Source of the DNA: Streptococcus lutetiensis
GTDB lineage: Bacteria; Bacillota; Bacilli; Lactobacillales; Streptococcaceae
NCBI RefSeq assembly: GCF_900475675.1
Contig: NZ_LS483403.1
Span: 1,426,001-1,490,000, forward strand
DNA length: 64,000 nt
Reading direction: 5' to 3'
Shown here: in pieces, positions 45,560 through 52,893 of the stretch
Numbering within the stretch: position 1 is the stretch's first letter
How the letters are laid out: every line of letters starts with the position of its first letter
Translations under genes and position numbers: made by a program
Notes under the pieces: model-generated
Database searches by the model: none
What the model was told of the DNA's origin: nothing
The model's input: the letters and a program-made list of their open reading frames with translations, nothing else

Positions 45560-47326
45560 TTATAATTTTTCAATCCAAGAAAGATTCGTTAATCGCAAAA
45601 AATAATCAAGATAACTGTCATTAGCTGCCAGCTCTTTTTCAATTTTCCGAACGCTAGTTGGGTAGTCTGTAATAATGCCGTCAGTACTTGTTTCTAAGTA
45701 CCTTTCAATATCATCTCTAGAATTGATTATCCAGACGTAGATTTTCTTACCATTTTGGTGAGCTTTACGCGCTAGAAGTTCATTGTAAGAGAAGTCTTCA
45801 ATTGCATAAAAATCTACTTTTTGACTTGTAAAATCACCCAGTTGGAATGAAATGGTGTAACCAGACTGAATAGTAGAATCAAGCTTTTTGACCTTCTCAA
45901 TGGTTTTTAAGTCAGCTGACATAACCAGATAAGAAGAGTCAACATGCAACTCTTTCATTTTATCCACAAAGAGTTGCTCATAATTGTCAGGTTCATTTCC
46001 AGTTGGTTTTAACTCCACCAACAACTTAATACCTAGTTGTTTCGCCTTAGCCACATAGTCTTCAAAAGAAACCAAGTGTGACTCATAACCATTTTGTTTT
46101 ATTTTCAAACCAAGGATATCTTTAGCTTGAGATTGAGAAATCGTAATATTTTTCCCTGTCAGACGTTTAAGATTATCATCATGACTGACAATAAAATGGC
46201 CATCTTTTGATAAGATAATATCTAATTCTGAATAACTTGCTCCTGCCTTAGCAGATGCTTCTAAAGACTCTAAAGAATTTTCAACACCCTGAGAAAGCAT
46301 GCCTCTGTGTCCGATAACCGCTAAATTTTTTGATGGGTCACCAGAAGCTTTCAAAGCGTTGTATGTAAAATTAATACCACCAATAAGCAGTAAAAGTCCA
46401 GTTAAAGCTAACATGCGATGTTGCTTTTTATTTTCTCTTATCGGCAGCTTTTGAGGAGTTTTAGGGTCAAAACCTTTTAATAAATAGGAAAGAAAAGCTA
46501 ACTTGAAGACCAAACGTCCTGCAAAAAGAACACCCCAAACAAAAGATAAAAATAGCGTCTCAACCCAAAAAGTCTTCTCACTGCCATCAACCAAAGCTGC
46601 TAAGCCAATTCCTGCAGCACTTAAAAGGCTAATAATAGCTGTAATGATTATAACCACAAGACCAAAGCCTAACACTCGAAAGATTTTCCTACCCTTAGTC
46701 AACTGCCAAGATTCCTTCAATGAAACCGCAAAGCGATTGTATTTTTTAGTCACTGCCAAAGGAAGAGCGTAGATAAAACGAAGATTGAGGTAAGCAAAGA
46801 TAGCATATAATCCAAAATAGATTATTTTCCCATTTGTAGACTTCGTCAGCTCTCCAGAAATAAAATTAGGGATATATAGATTTTCTAACAGAGCAGATGA
46901 CACCAAAAATTCGATAAAAGGAATTGTTAATATCAAATAGAAGAGAAAATCTAAAAAATGCCAACCTGAAATAGATTTAAAAAAATGACGGCTTCTTTCC
47001 TTAAAATAAAAAAGTCCCACTCCTAACTTAGCTTCCTTACACTCGATGATTTCTACTAATAAAGAGAATTCTAGATAAATCAAGAAAGCCAGTAACAAAA
47101 GATACACAAATAAGAGACCTAAGGTGAGTGGATTGGTTAAAAAACTTAAGAGATTATCCGTTGCCATTCCAGGAATATTTGAATTAATGAGAACAACTTT
47201 TAAAAGGAGAGCTAATAAATAAGCGCCAATTGTCGTCATTAAAAACTGGAGAATACTTGCTCTTAAGACATAAATATACTTGTGTTGATTCAAATCTTTT
47301 AAAACCAATTTTATATCTTTAATCAT
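45560..47326 (-). CDS. Membrane glycerophosphodiester phosphodiesterase
   Basis: The product of about 588 residues has an N-terminal membrane half of about seven to eight helices (YciC-like/DUF family, residues about 15-330) and a C-terminal GDPD domain: VIGHRGMLSQGVENSLESLEASAKAGASYSELDIILSKDGHFIVSHD, with the catalytic His/Glu/Asp set, and LLVELKPTG. It should cut glycerophosphodiesters or polymers related to lipoteichoic acid outside or at the membrane. I use the ATG at 47326, seven bases after GAGG; the longer frame begins upstream with no benefit. Confidence 0.9.
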   Translation of the reverse strand: MIKDIKLVLKDLNQHKYIYVLRASILQFLMTTIGAYLLALLLKVVLINSNIPGMATDNLLSFLTNPLTLGLLFVYLLLLAFLIYLEFSLLVEIIECKEAKLGVGLFYFKERSRHFFKSISGWHFLDFLFYLILTIPFIEFLVSSALLENLYIPNFISGELTKSTNGKIIYFGLYAIFAYLNLRFIYALPLAVTKKYNRFAVSLKESWQLTKGRKIFRVLGFGLVVIIITAIISLLSAAGIGLAALVDGSEKTFWVETLFLSFVWGVLFAGRLVFKLAFLSYLLKGFDPKTPQKLPIRENKKQHRMLALTGLLLLIGGINFTYNALKASGDPSKNLAVIGHRGMLSQGVENSLESLEASAKAGASYSELDIILSKDGHFIVSHDDNLKRLTGKNITISQSQAKDILGLKIKQNGYESHLVSFEDYVAKAKQLGIKLLVELKPTGNEPDNYEQLFVDKMKELHVDSSYLVMSADLKTIEKVKKLDSTIQSGYTISFQLGDFTSQKVDFYAIEDFSYNELLARKAHQNGKKIYVWIINSRDDIERYLETSTDGIITDYPTSVRKIEKELAANDSYLDYFLRLTNLSWIEKL

Positions 47327-47374
47327 ACTTTTCCTCACTTTTACCATTATAGCAAAAATATTCAGAAAAATTCC

Positions 47375-47388
47375 TTAAACGCTTTCAT
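47375..47388. promoter_or_regulatory. cre-like site (CcpA) at the uspA promoter
   Basis: The complement reads ATGAAAGCGTTTAA, close to the catabolite-repression consensus TGnAAnCGnWnnCW. It overlaps the -35 region that belongs with TATAAT at 47406-47411, so binding there would block the promoter. Confidence 0.6.
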
Positions 47389-47438
47389 TTTTAAGACAAA
47401 TAGGTTATAATAATTTTAGGGATATTTCTTTAGGTAAA

Positions 47439-47450
47439 TGTAAGCGTTTA
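47439..47450. promoter_or_regulatory. Second cre-like site in the uspA leader
   Basis: TGTAAGCGTTTA fits the cre core and lies about 30 bases downstream of the inferred start, where a bound CcpA would act as a roadblock. Confidence 0.55.
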
Positions 47451-47643
47451 ATGCTACCTTATCTTATCCCGTCTAGATTATTAAAATTATTGATATGGGC
47501 AGGAAGTTTGGAATGCGAAATGTTGTTACGTTTTAACAACAGACGGATAACTAACCTTAGTTCTCGATAAACCAAGATTTCTTACCAGTCCTATGTTTTC
47601 GCTTGATTTTACGCTCTTGCTAGCATAATTAAGGAGGCAGCTT

Positions 47644-48096
47644 ATGTCACATCATTATGAAAAAATCCTAGTTGCTATTGATGGTTCTTACGAATCAGAA
47701 TTGGCTTTTGAAAAAGGGGTAAACGTTGCACTACGTAACGGCGCAGAGTTACTACTTACACACGTCATTGATACACGCGCACTTCAAAGTGTTGCTACTT
47801 TTGACACTTATGTTTATGAAAAACTTGAACAAGAAGCAAAAGAAGTGTTAGATGACTATGAAAAACAAGCTCGCGACAAAGGTTTAACTAAAGTCAAACA
47901 AGTCATTGAATTTGGTAATCCTAAGACTCTCTTAGCACGTGATATTCCTGACAAAGAAGGAGCTGATTTAATTATGGTTGGGGCTACTGGTCTTAACACA
48001 TTTGAACGACTTCTCATCGGTTCTTCATCAGAATACATCATGCGTCATGCAAAAGTCGATTTGCTAGTTGTTCGCGATAGCGAAAAAACATTCTAA
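47644..48096 (+). CDS. uspA: Universal stress protein (UspA family)
   Basis: The 150-residue product has a UspA fold with an ATP-binding signature: ILVAIDGSYESELAFEKGVNVA at the start and GATGLNTFERLLIGSSSEYIMRHAKVDLLVVR at the end (the G-2X-G-9X-G-S motif). AAGGAGG is six to seven bases before the ATG. The gene is alone on the plus strand with a long, structured leader and two cre-like sites, so its expression probably follows carbon supply. Confidence 0.95.
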   Translation: MSHHYEKILVAIDGSYESELAFEKGVNVALRNGAELLLTHVIDTRALQSVATFDTYVYEKLEQEAKEVLDDYEKQARDKGLTKVKQVIEFGNPKTLLARDIPDKEGADLIMVGATGLNTFERLLIGSSSEYIMRHAKVDLLVVRDSEKTF

Positions 48097-48160
48097 GTCT
48101 TGAGTAATATCAATTCTCTTTAATAATAATTTTTAATCAACTATTCTATAATTACGAAAA

Positions 48161-48192
48161 AAACCAAGTTGGTCTAACGACTAGCTTGGTTT
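48161..48192. terminator. Convergent terminator between uspA and the HAD gene
   Basis: AAACCAAG pairs perfectly with CTTGGTTT. TTTTTTT follows on the plus strand and the complement of an A-tract follows on the minus strand. The stop codon of the HAD gene falls in the loop. Confidence 0.88.
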
Positions 48193-49577
48193 CTTTTTTT
48201 ACGATTAAGTGATTTATGAATTTGTCGGTCCAATTCACGTTTGATAGCTGGTTCTGGTGCAAATTTTTCTTCCCAATCATCTGGTTTTAAAATCTTGTGA
48301 GTAGTCGGGTCAAAATGTGCCTGACCATCAGGGAAGATTTTTCCCATATTTGATTCATGAATAATATCAAAGAAAGGTTTTGGGTCAACTCCCATTAAAA
48401 CAAAGGAACCATAAGTCAGGTATAACAAATCTGTCAGAGCATCCACCTGACCAACAAGAGGTGTTTCTGGGTGTTCTTTACTTTTAATCTTAGTCACGGC
48501 TTTATCAACAGCTTCGTGCAAGTTAGCCACTGACTGCTCGAAAGCTTCTGGATTTCCCTTACTTGTCGCATATAAGAACTCGACAATCTCTTCAACCTTG
48601 AAGTCTGAGCGATGATCAGCTTCTTCGACACCATAAAGCCGTGGTGTCTCGCAAGTTTCTCCGTCCATTTGATGGTGGAAATCTTTGACTTTATTGAAGT
48701 TGTCATCTTGACTATCAAAGTGTTCACCAACTTCAACATGAATCAAACCGTAGTGAGCTAAGGCTTTTGAAATACCATCATTGTTGTTAGTATCTGTTGT
48801 ATAAGTGGCGATAGCTTTTACAGATTCTTTGGCATTTCCCATAGCAACGCCAGTGCCGACACCAGATAACATTTCAATATCATTATCAGAATCACCAAAG
48901 GCCATGACCTCATCTAGGCTAAAGCCAAACATCTCACCGACTCGCTCAATTCCTTTGACTTTGGATTGTCCTTTTGAAATCAAGTCAGCTGAATAAGGGC
49001 TACTACGTGTGACTTTAATATGAGGAAAAGCATTTTGAATATTAGCTGTTTCACCTTCAGTTGCCACAAACACCACTTGATAAATCGGTTGACGCATAAT
49101 CGCCAATAACCCATTTAAATTTTGTGGTTTGAAACGTCGGATAAAGTGTTTAAAGCTGCGCTCCACCGCTTTTGCCCAACGTTTCGGGACAAGTGTGCTA
49201 ACAACTTGACCAAAACGACTTGTCCCCATGTTGATAATACGAGAACCTACCAAACCTGAAGCTGTTCCCAGAGAGATTTCACGGCGATGATCATTGGCAT
49301 AACGAATCAAACGATAAACTGTCGACACAGCCATTTGATTATGATAAAGCACCTGATCTCGTGTAAAAATGTACTGACCATTATAAGAAATCGCAAAATC
49401 CAAACCAAGATTTTCTAGATATGGTTGCACAAAACCTGGCCCACGTCCTGTTGCTACTCCCACAAAAATCCCTTGTTTTTTCAAGCTATTAATAGCTTTC
49501 AAGGTCGATTGTTGCACATTCTTACGATCATTCAAAAGTGTCCCATCAATATCAAAAAATACTGCTTTTATTGCCAA
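48174..49577 (-). CDS. Cof-type HAD hydrolase fused to a MazG/PRA-PH-like domain
   Basis: The 467-residue product has an N-terminal Cof-type HAD-IIB phosphatase (motif I AVFFDIDGTLLNDRK, motif IV MAFGDSDNDIEML near residue 219), ending at about residue 275. It has a C-terminal all-alpha region (VKDFHHQMDGETCET, VEEIVEFLYATSKGN, VGQVDALTDLLYLTYGSF) resembling phosphoribosyl-ATP pyrophosphohydrolase/MazG folds. The fusion suggests sequential removal of pyrophosphate and phosphate from a nucleotide or sugar-phosphate. Substrate unknown. A basic tail follows. Confidence 0.85.
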   Translation of the reverse strand: MAIKAVFFDIDGTLLNDRKNVQQSTLKAINSLKKQGIFVGVATGRGPGFVQPYLENLGLDFAISYNGQYIFTRDQVLYHNQMAVSTVYRLIRYANDHRREISLGTASGLVGSRIINMGTSRFGQVVSTLVPKRWAKAVERSFKHFIRRFKPQNLNGLLAIMRQPIYQVVFVATEGETANIQNAFPHIKVTRSSPYSADLISKGQSKVKGIERVGEMFGFSLDEVMAFGDSDNDIEMLSGVGTGVAMGNAKESVKAIATYTTDTNNNDGISKALAHYGLIHVEVGEHFDSQDDNFNKVKDFHHQMDGETCETPRLYGVEEADHRSDFKVEEIVEFLYATSKGNPEAFEQSVANLHEAVDKAVTKIKSKEHPETPLVGQVDALTDLLYLTYGSFVLMGVDPKPFFDIIHESNMGKIFPDGQAHFDPTTHKILKPDDWEEKFAPEPAIKRELDRQIHKSLNRKKRNQASR

Positions 49578-49647
49578 ACCGTTTCTCGCCCTCCCTCTTT
49601 ATGTTAAAATAGATTATATCACATTTTTAAAAGGAAGTTTTATTGTC

Positions 49648-50610
49648 ATGAAAAAAATCCTTGTCTTGCACACAGGTGGAACCATCTCAATGCATGCTGA
49701 CGAAGACGGTAATGTCCGCCCAGAAAATGATAATCCGATGAATCACGTCGGTGTCAATCTTGAAGATATTCAAGTGACAGCACTTGATTTTTTTAATGTG
49801 CCGAGTCCACACATCACACCAAGACACATGTTAAAGCTTTACCAAAAAATCAAAGAAGAAGCTGATAACTTTGACGGTGTGGTTATCACTCACGGAACAG
49901 ATACTCTTGAAGAAACAGCTTATTTCCTTGATACCATGGAAGTTCCTAACGTTCCAATCGTGCTTACTGGTGCTATGCGCTCATCAAATGAACTAGGGAG
50001 TGACGGTGTTTACAATTACCTCAGCGCCCTTCGTGTTGCGAGTCACGAAAAAGCAATTGGTAAAGGCGTTTTAGTGGTTATGAACGATGAAATTCACGCC
50101 GCAAAATACGTGACAAAAACTCATACTACTAACGTTTCAACCTTTAAAACACCAATCCATGGACCCTTAGGCATCATCATGAAACATGATATTCTCTTCT
50201 TCCGAACAGCTGAACCTCGTGTTCGTTTTGATTTACAAGATATTTCAGGTACCGTTCCAATTATCAGAGCCTATACTGGTATGGGTGGCGATGGTATTAT
50301 TAGTTTCCTTAATCCAAGCAATGTTCAAGGTGTGGTCATCGAAGCGCTTGGAGCTGGGAATATGCCACCACGCGCTGCCGAAGAAATCTACGACCTCATC
50401 AAACAAGGCGTTCCTGTTGTTCTTGTCTCACGTTGCTTTAACGGAATTGCTGAACCAGTCTACGCCTACGAAGGAGGCGGCGTTCAACTCGCTAACGCTG
50501 GGGTTATGTTCATCAAAGAACTCAATGCCCAAAAAGCCCGCCTAAAACTTCTCATCGCTTTAAATGCAGGGCTAAAAGGACAAGAATTAAAAGAATATAT
50601 TGAAGGGTAA
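49648..50610 (+). CDS. ansA: L-asparaginase
   Basis: The 320-residue product has the asparaginase active-site threonines: LHTGGTISM at residues 6-14 and ITHGTDTLEETAYFL near residue 80, with the glutamine-like GAMR segment after it. It converts asparagine to aspartate and ammonia. The start has AAGGAAG eight to nine bases upstream. No signal peptide is present, so it is cytoplasmic (type I-like). It ends at a strong bidirectional terminator (50627-50656). Confidence 0.94.
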   Translation: MKKILVLHTGGTISMHADEDGNVRPENDNPMNHVGVNLEDIQVTALDFFNVPSPHITPRHMLKLYQKIKEEADNFDGVVITHGTDTLEETAYFLDTMEVPNVPIVLTGAMRSSNELGSDGVYNYLSALRVASHEKAIGKGVLVVMNDEIHAAKYVTKTHTTNVSTFKTPIHGPLGIIMKHDILFFRTAEPRVRFDLQDISGTVPIIRAYTGMGGDGIISFLNPSNVQGVVIEALGAGNMPPRAAEEIYDLIKQGVPVVLVSRCFNGIAEPVYAYEGGGVQLANAGVMFIKELNAQKARLKLLIALNAGLKGQELKEYIEG

Positions 50611-50626
50611 TCATCTGATTAATGCT

Positions 50627-50656
50627 AAAAAGCTGAAGCAATTGCTTCAGCTTTTT
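50627..50656. terminator. Bidirectional terminator between ansA and the XRE gene
   Basis: AAAAAGCTGAAGC and GCTTCAGCTTTTT form a perfect 13-bp stem with an AATT loop, with T on the plus side and A (T on the minus strand) on the other. Confidence 0.95.
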
Positions 50657-50658
50657 TG

Positions 50659-50868
50659 TTACTCTTCATCAGGAATGTATTCTAAAATATCACCAGGTTG
50701 ACAGCCTAACTCACGACAAATCGCATCTAGTGTCGTTAAACGAACCGCTTTTGCTTTACCTGTTTTTAGGATAGAGAGATTAGCATTTGTAATACCGATA
50801 CGTTCAGCTAATTCACCTGATTTCATTTTTCGTTTTGCTAATTCAACATCAAGATTAATTTGAATCAT
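50659..50868 (-). CDS. Small XRE-family regulator (YozG type)
   Basis: The 69-residue product starts MIQINLDVELAKRKMKSGELAERIGITNANLSILKTGKAKAVRLTTLDAICRELGCQPGDILEY. This is a complete Cro/C1 helix-turn-helix, of the short type found next to DUF2975 genes in many Firmicutes. The ATG at 50868 follows GAGGTAG; the longer frame lies in the DUF2975 coding region. It is the last gene of the 50.6-52.4 kb locus and probably represses its promoter at 52520-52547. Confidence 0.9.
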   Translation of the reverse strand: MIQINLDVELAKRKMKSGELAERIGITNANLSILKTGKAKAVRLTTLDAICRELGCQPGDILEYIPDEE

Positions 50869-50878
50869 ATGACTACCT

Positions 50879-51382
50879 CTAAATTGTAAATTCATTTTCC
50901 TCAGCAATGACATTAGCTTCTCTTAAAATCATTGAAAATACCCAAACAATAAATGCCGCTACTAGATAAGCCCAGTTAACAAAAGATAAAACTCATGAAC
51001 CAGAACACAAACTTTGGAGCCAACTATCTAAAAATGCAAGGGCAATAAAATTATACTCAACATAACGTGCCAATTTTACATTTTCTGGAGTAAAAATATT
51101 ATTATCGATAATATTTTTGAAAAACATTTTCACAAAAACAAGGAGCGCAATCCAAAGGCATGAATTAACAGCAAACAAACTAAGAAATGATGGCGAATGC
51201 AAAAGCTTTTCTGGAATATTTACATCAAATGAAAAACCATTTCCAGCTTGATTCATCAAGTTCAAATGTGGTTGTGTCAACGAAAGAGAAATAGCAACTA
51301 CTGTAGATAAAACGATTAAGACGATTGCAATATTAATCACAACATTGGCAACTTTCAACGCTTTACAGTTTGTTTTCTTTAT
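50879..51382 (-). pseudogene. DUF2975 membrane protein with ATA start and in-frame TGA
   Basis: The frame from 51382 to 50879 (168 codons) encodes a four-helix DUF2975 protein: IKKTNCKALKVANVVINIAIVLIVLS, a middle NIIDNNIFTPENVKLARYVEYN, and VNWAYLVAAFIVWVFSMILREANVIAEENEFTI. A good ribosome site (AAGGAG, 6 bases) precedes an ATA where ATG is expected. A TGA at 50993-50995 interrupts the third to fourth helix segment; TGG is the likely ancestor. The shorter ORF from a TTG at 51358 to the TGA would give a 121-residue fragment. Function of DUF2975 is unknown. Confidence 0.8.
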
Positions 51383-51409
51383 GATTGTCTCCTTAAAATT
51401 ATTTTCCCG

Positions 51410-51876
51410 TTAAGCTAAGCGACGAGTGCGAAGCCATTTACTAATTACAACAGCAAGGGCTAAAGAGCCACAAACTGAAAAGTCAACTGTCATATTACTT
51501 GTATTAGAAGCATTTGTCAAGATGTTTTGAAAAACTGATACCACAAATGTGTAAAGAGTTGCTTTTTTCAAAAAGCTATAAGCTCGGTCTAAAAGAATAT
51601 CAGCAACTGTCAAATCAGAAAGGAAAGTTTTCATTTAGTAAGTCCGTAAATAATGGCACCATTTACCAGACAAGTCAAAAATGTAATACCCCAAGTATGT
51701 TGGCTCTTGCTAATTGCCCACTCAATCATACCGTATTGGCCGAGAGCCATTTTATCATAACCGTAAAAATGTGAAGCAAAATCAGCAAAAATGATTAAAA
51801 TAAGCCTCACAATAGTGATATTGACAGCAATTTTGGCAATAGTTTTAGCAGCAGTTTCGATAGTTTTTGTGTTCAT
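51410..51876 (-). pseudogene. Split copy of the four-helix membrane protein
   Basis: Two overlapping ORFs (51631-51876, 81 residues; 51410-51634, 74 residues) together match the intact gene at 51933-52400 from end to end: [26 protein letters not shown], then [20 protein letters not shown]. One missing base at the junction (after GGACTTACTAAA) shifts the frame and creates an ATGA stop/start overlap. Translation could restart there, giving two half-proteins, but the simplest reading is a frameshifted pseudogene. AGGAGG precedes the first ATG. Confidence 0.75.
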
Positions 51877-51932
51877 GATAAACCTCCTCTTAAAGTTAAT
51901 TGATAATTGGTAAAATGACGATAATTCTTGGG

Positions 51933-52400
51933 TTAGGCCACGTGACGTCCACGTAGGTATTTAACAAGTAAGAAAGCAAGGCAGAAATAAGCGCAAATTG
52001 AAAAATCAAAAATAAGTTGAGCTTGGTGCATTGATGTTGATAAAAAATTTTGAAGAAATGATGCAAAGAATGTGTAGATGCTTGCTTGTTTTAAAAAGTG
52101 GTATATTTTGTCAGCTAGTACTGCTTTTACAGTGAAGTTTGCAATAAAATGTTTGAGTTTTGTCAATCCGTAAATCATGGCACTGTTTGTCAAGATTGTC
52201 AGTGCTGTTAGTAGCCAAGTGTTAGTATCTTTTCCGATTGCCCATTCAATCACACCGTATTGTCCAACGGATTTAGTATCGTAACCATAAACATGTGAAA
52301 CCAAATCCGCAAGGATTGTTAAGACTAAAACGATATTTGTAAGATTGATAGCAACCTTAGCGACTGTTTTGACGATGTTTTCGATAGTTTTTGTGTTCAT
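51933..52400 (-). CDS. Four-helix membrane protein, unrecognised family, DUF2975-like layout
   Basis: The 155-residue product has four hydrophobic helices (about 20-36, 62-80, 105-122 and 130-149) and a basic C-terminus [12 protein letters not shown]. It has the same layout as the DUF2975 gene downstream and starts [33 protein letters not shown], nearly identical to the split copy. No motif names a function. AGGAG lies before the ATG. It is the first gene of the locus, 120 bases from a promoter with repeated CGAAAAACG motifs. Confidence 0.75.
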   Translation of the reverse strand: MNTKTIENIVKTVAKVAINLTNIVLVLTILADLVSHVYGYDTKSVGQYGVIEWAIGKDTNTWLLTALTILTNSAMIYGLTKLKHFIANFTVKAVLADKIYHFLKQASIYTFFASFLQNFLSTSMHQAQLIFDFSICAYFCLAFLLVKYLRGRHVA

Positions 52401-52500
52401 GATAAATCTCCTAAAAAACGTTTTCCTATTGGATTTGTGGTTGAGCTTAATTGTTAAATCCGTTTTGCGATATTAAATTATTCTTTTCCGAAAACATTTT

Positions 52501-52570
52501 ATTGTTTTTCGATATAATTAGTATACTGCAAGTTTTTCGTTTTGCAATACTTTTTTATCGAAAAACGATA
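52501..52570 (-). promoter_or_regulatory. Promoter and operator repeats of the membrane-protein/XRE locus
   Basis: On the minus strand TTGCAA (52542-52547), 16 bases, TATACT (52520-52525). Around it lie repeated motifs: the dyad TATCGAAAAACGATA (52556-52570), TTTTTCGTTTTGC (52533-52545), and TTTTTCGATATAA (52505-52517). The CGAAAAAC core occurs at least three times. A small XRE regulator downstream is the obvious candidate to bind them. Confidence 0.6.
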
Positions 52571-52638
52571 TTTTTTGCGTAATTTTTAAGAATTTTATCC
52601 AAAATCAAGGATTTTCCATAACAAATGCCACTAAAAAA

Positions 52639-52660
52639 GCCCAGTCACTTTCGACTGAGC
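52639..52660 (-). terminator. Terminator after the small ORF
   Basis: GC, one mismatch, CAGTC pairs with GACTG, one mismatch, GC around a 6-base loop, with six T following on the minus strand. The stop codon of the small ORF touches the stem. Confidence 0.85.
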
Positions 52661-52812
52661 TAAATTATCACCATGGTCTTATGTCTTTTAGGGATTTTAC
52701 TGCCATAGCATTTATCAAAAAAGAGTCCTCTTTTATCAGCCTACTTTCCGTAAGCTGGTTTCTCGTCAATTTTTTTAGCAAATGTCATCTTATAAGTTAC
52801 GTTTATTATCAT
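52660..52812 (-). pseudogene. Small ORF with in-frame TAG between the locus and recG
   Basis: GAGG, seven bases, then an ATG at 52812 opens MIINVTYKMTFAKKIDEKPAYGK, then TAG (52741-52743). The same frame goes on with ADKRGLFFDKCYGSKIPKRHKTMVII to a second TAG at 52660, which directly abuts a terminator. Good start and stop signals suggest a real small gene of 50 residues with a CAG to TAG change, or a 23-residue gene with a long tail. Unrecognised. Confidence 0.4.
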
Positions 52813-52851
52813 AAGCTTACCTCATCTTTCATTTGGTAAAGCCATTATAAA

Positions 52852-52873
52852 AAGGAAAGCTTAAGCTTTCCTT
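52852..52873 (-). terminator. recG terminator
   Basis: A 22-base perfect palindrome (AAGGAAAGCTTAAGCTTTCC and on) runs into TTTTTAT on the minus strand. Confidence 0.85.
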
Positions 52874-52893
52874 GTAGAAATCTTTCATAAACC

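Larger units (their letters stand above)
47327..47643 (+). promoter_or_regulatory. gdpD-uspA divergent region with long uspA leader
   Basis: This 317-base gap holds two cre-like sites (47375-47388 and 47439-47450), a -10 box TATAAT at 47406-47411 for uspA and a leader of about 220 bases. In the leader, TTATCC-C-GTCT at 47464-47474 pairs with AGACGGATAA at 47541-47550 (10 bp, one bulge). The pairing encloses a 7-bp hairpin at 47522-47540 (GTTGTTA/TAACAAC). A weaker CodY-like match (13 of 15) lies at 47357-47371. I do not recognise a known riboswitch. Confidence 0.55.
52401..52893 (-). other. Gene-poor stretch: XRE-locus promoter, small broken ORF, two terminators
   Basis: This 493-base gap holds, from left to right: the leader and promoter of the membrane-protein locus with operator-like repeats (to 52570), a terminator (52639-52660), a small ORF with an internal TAG (52660-52812), and the recG terminator (52852-52873). 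Confidence 0.7.
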
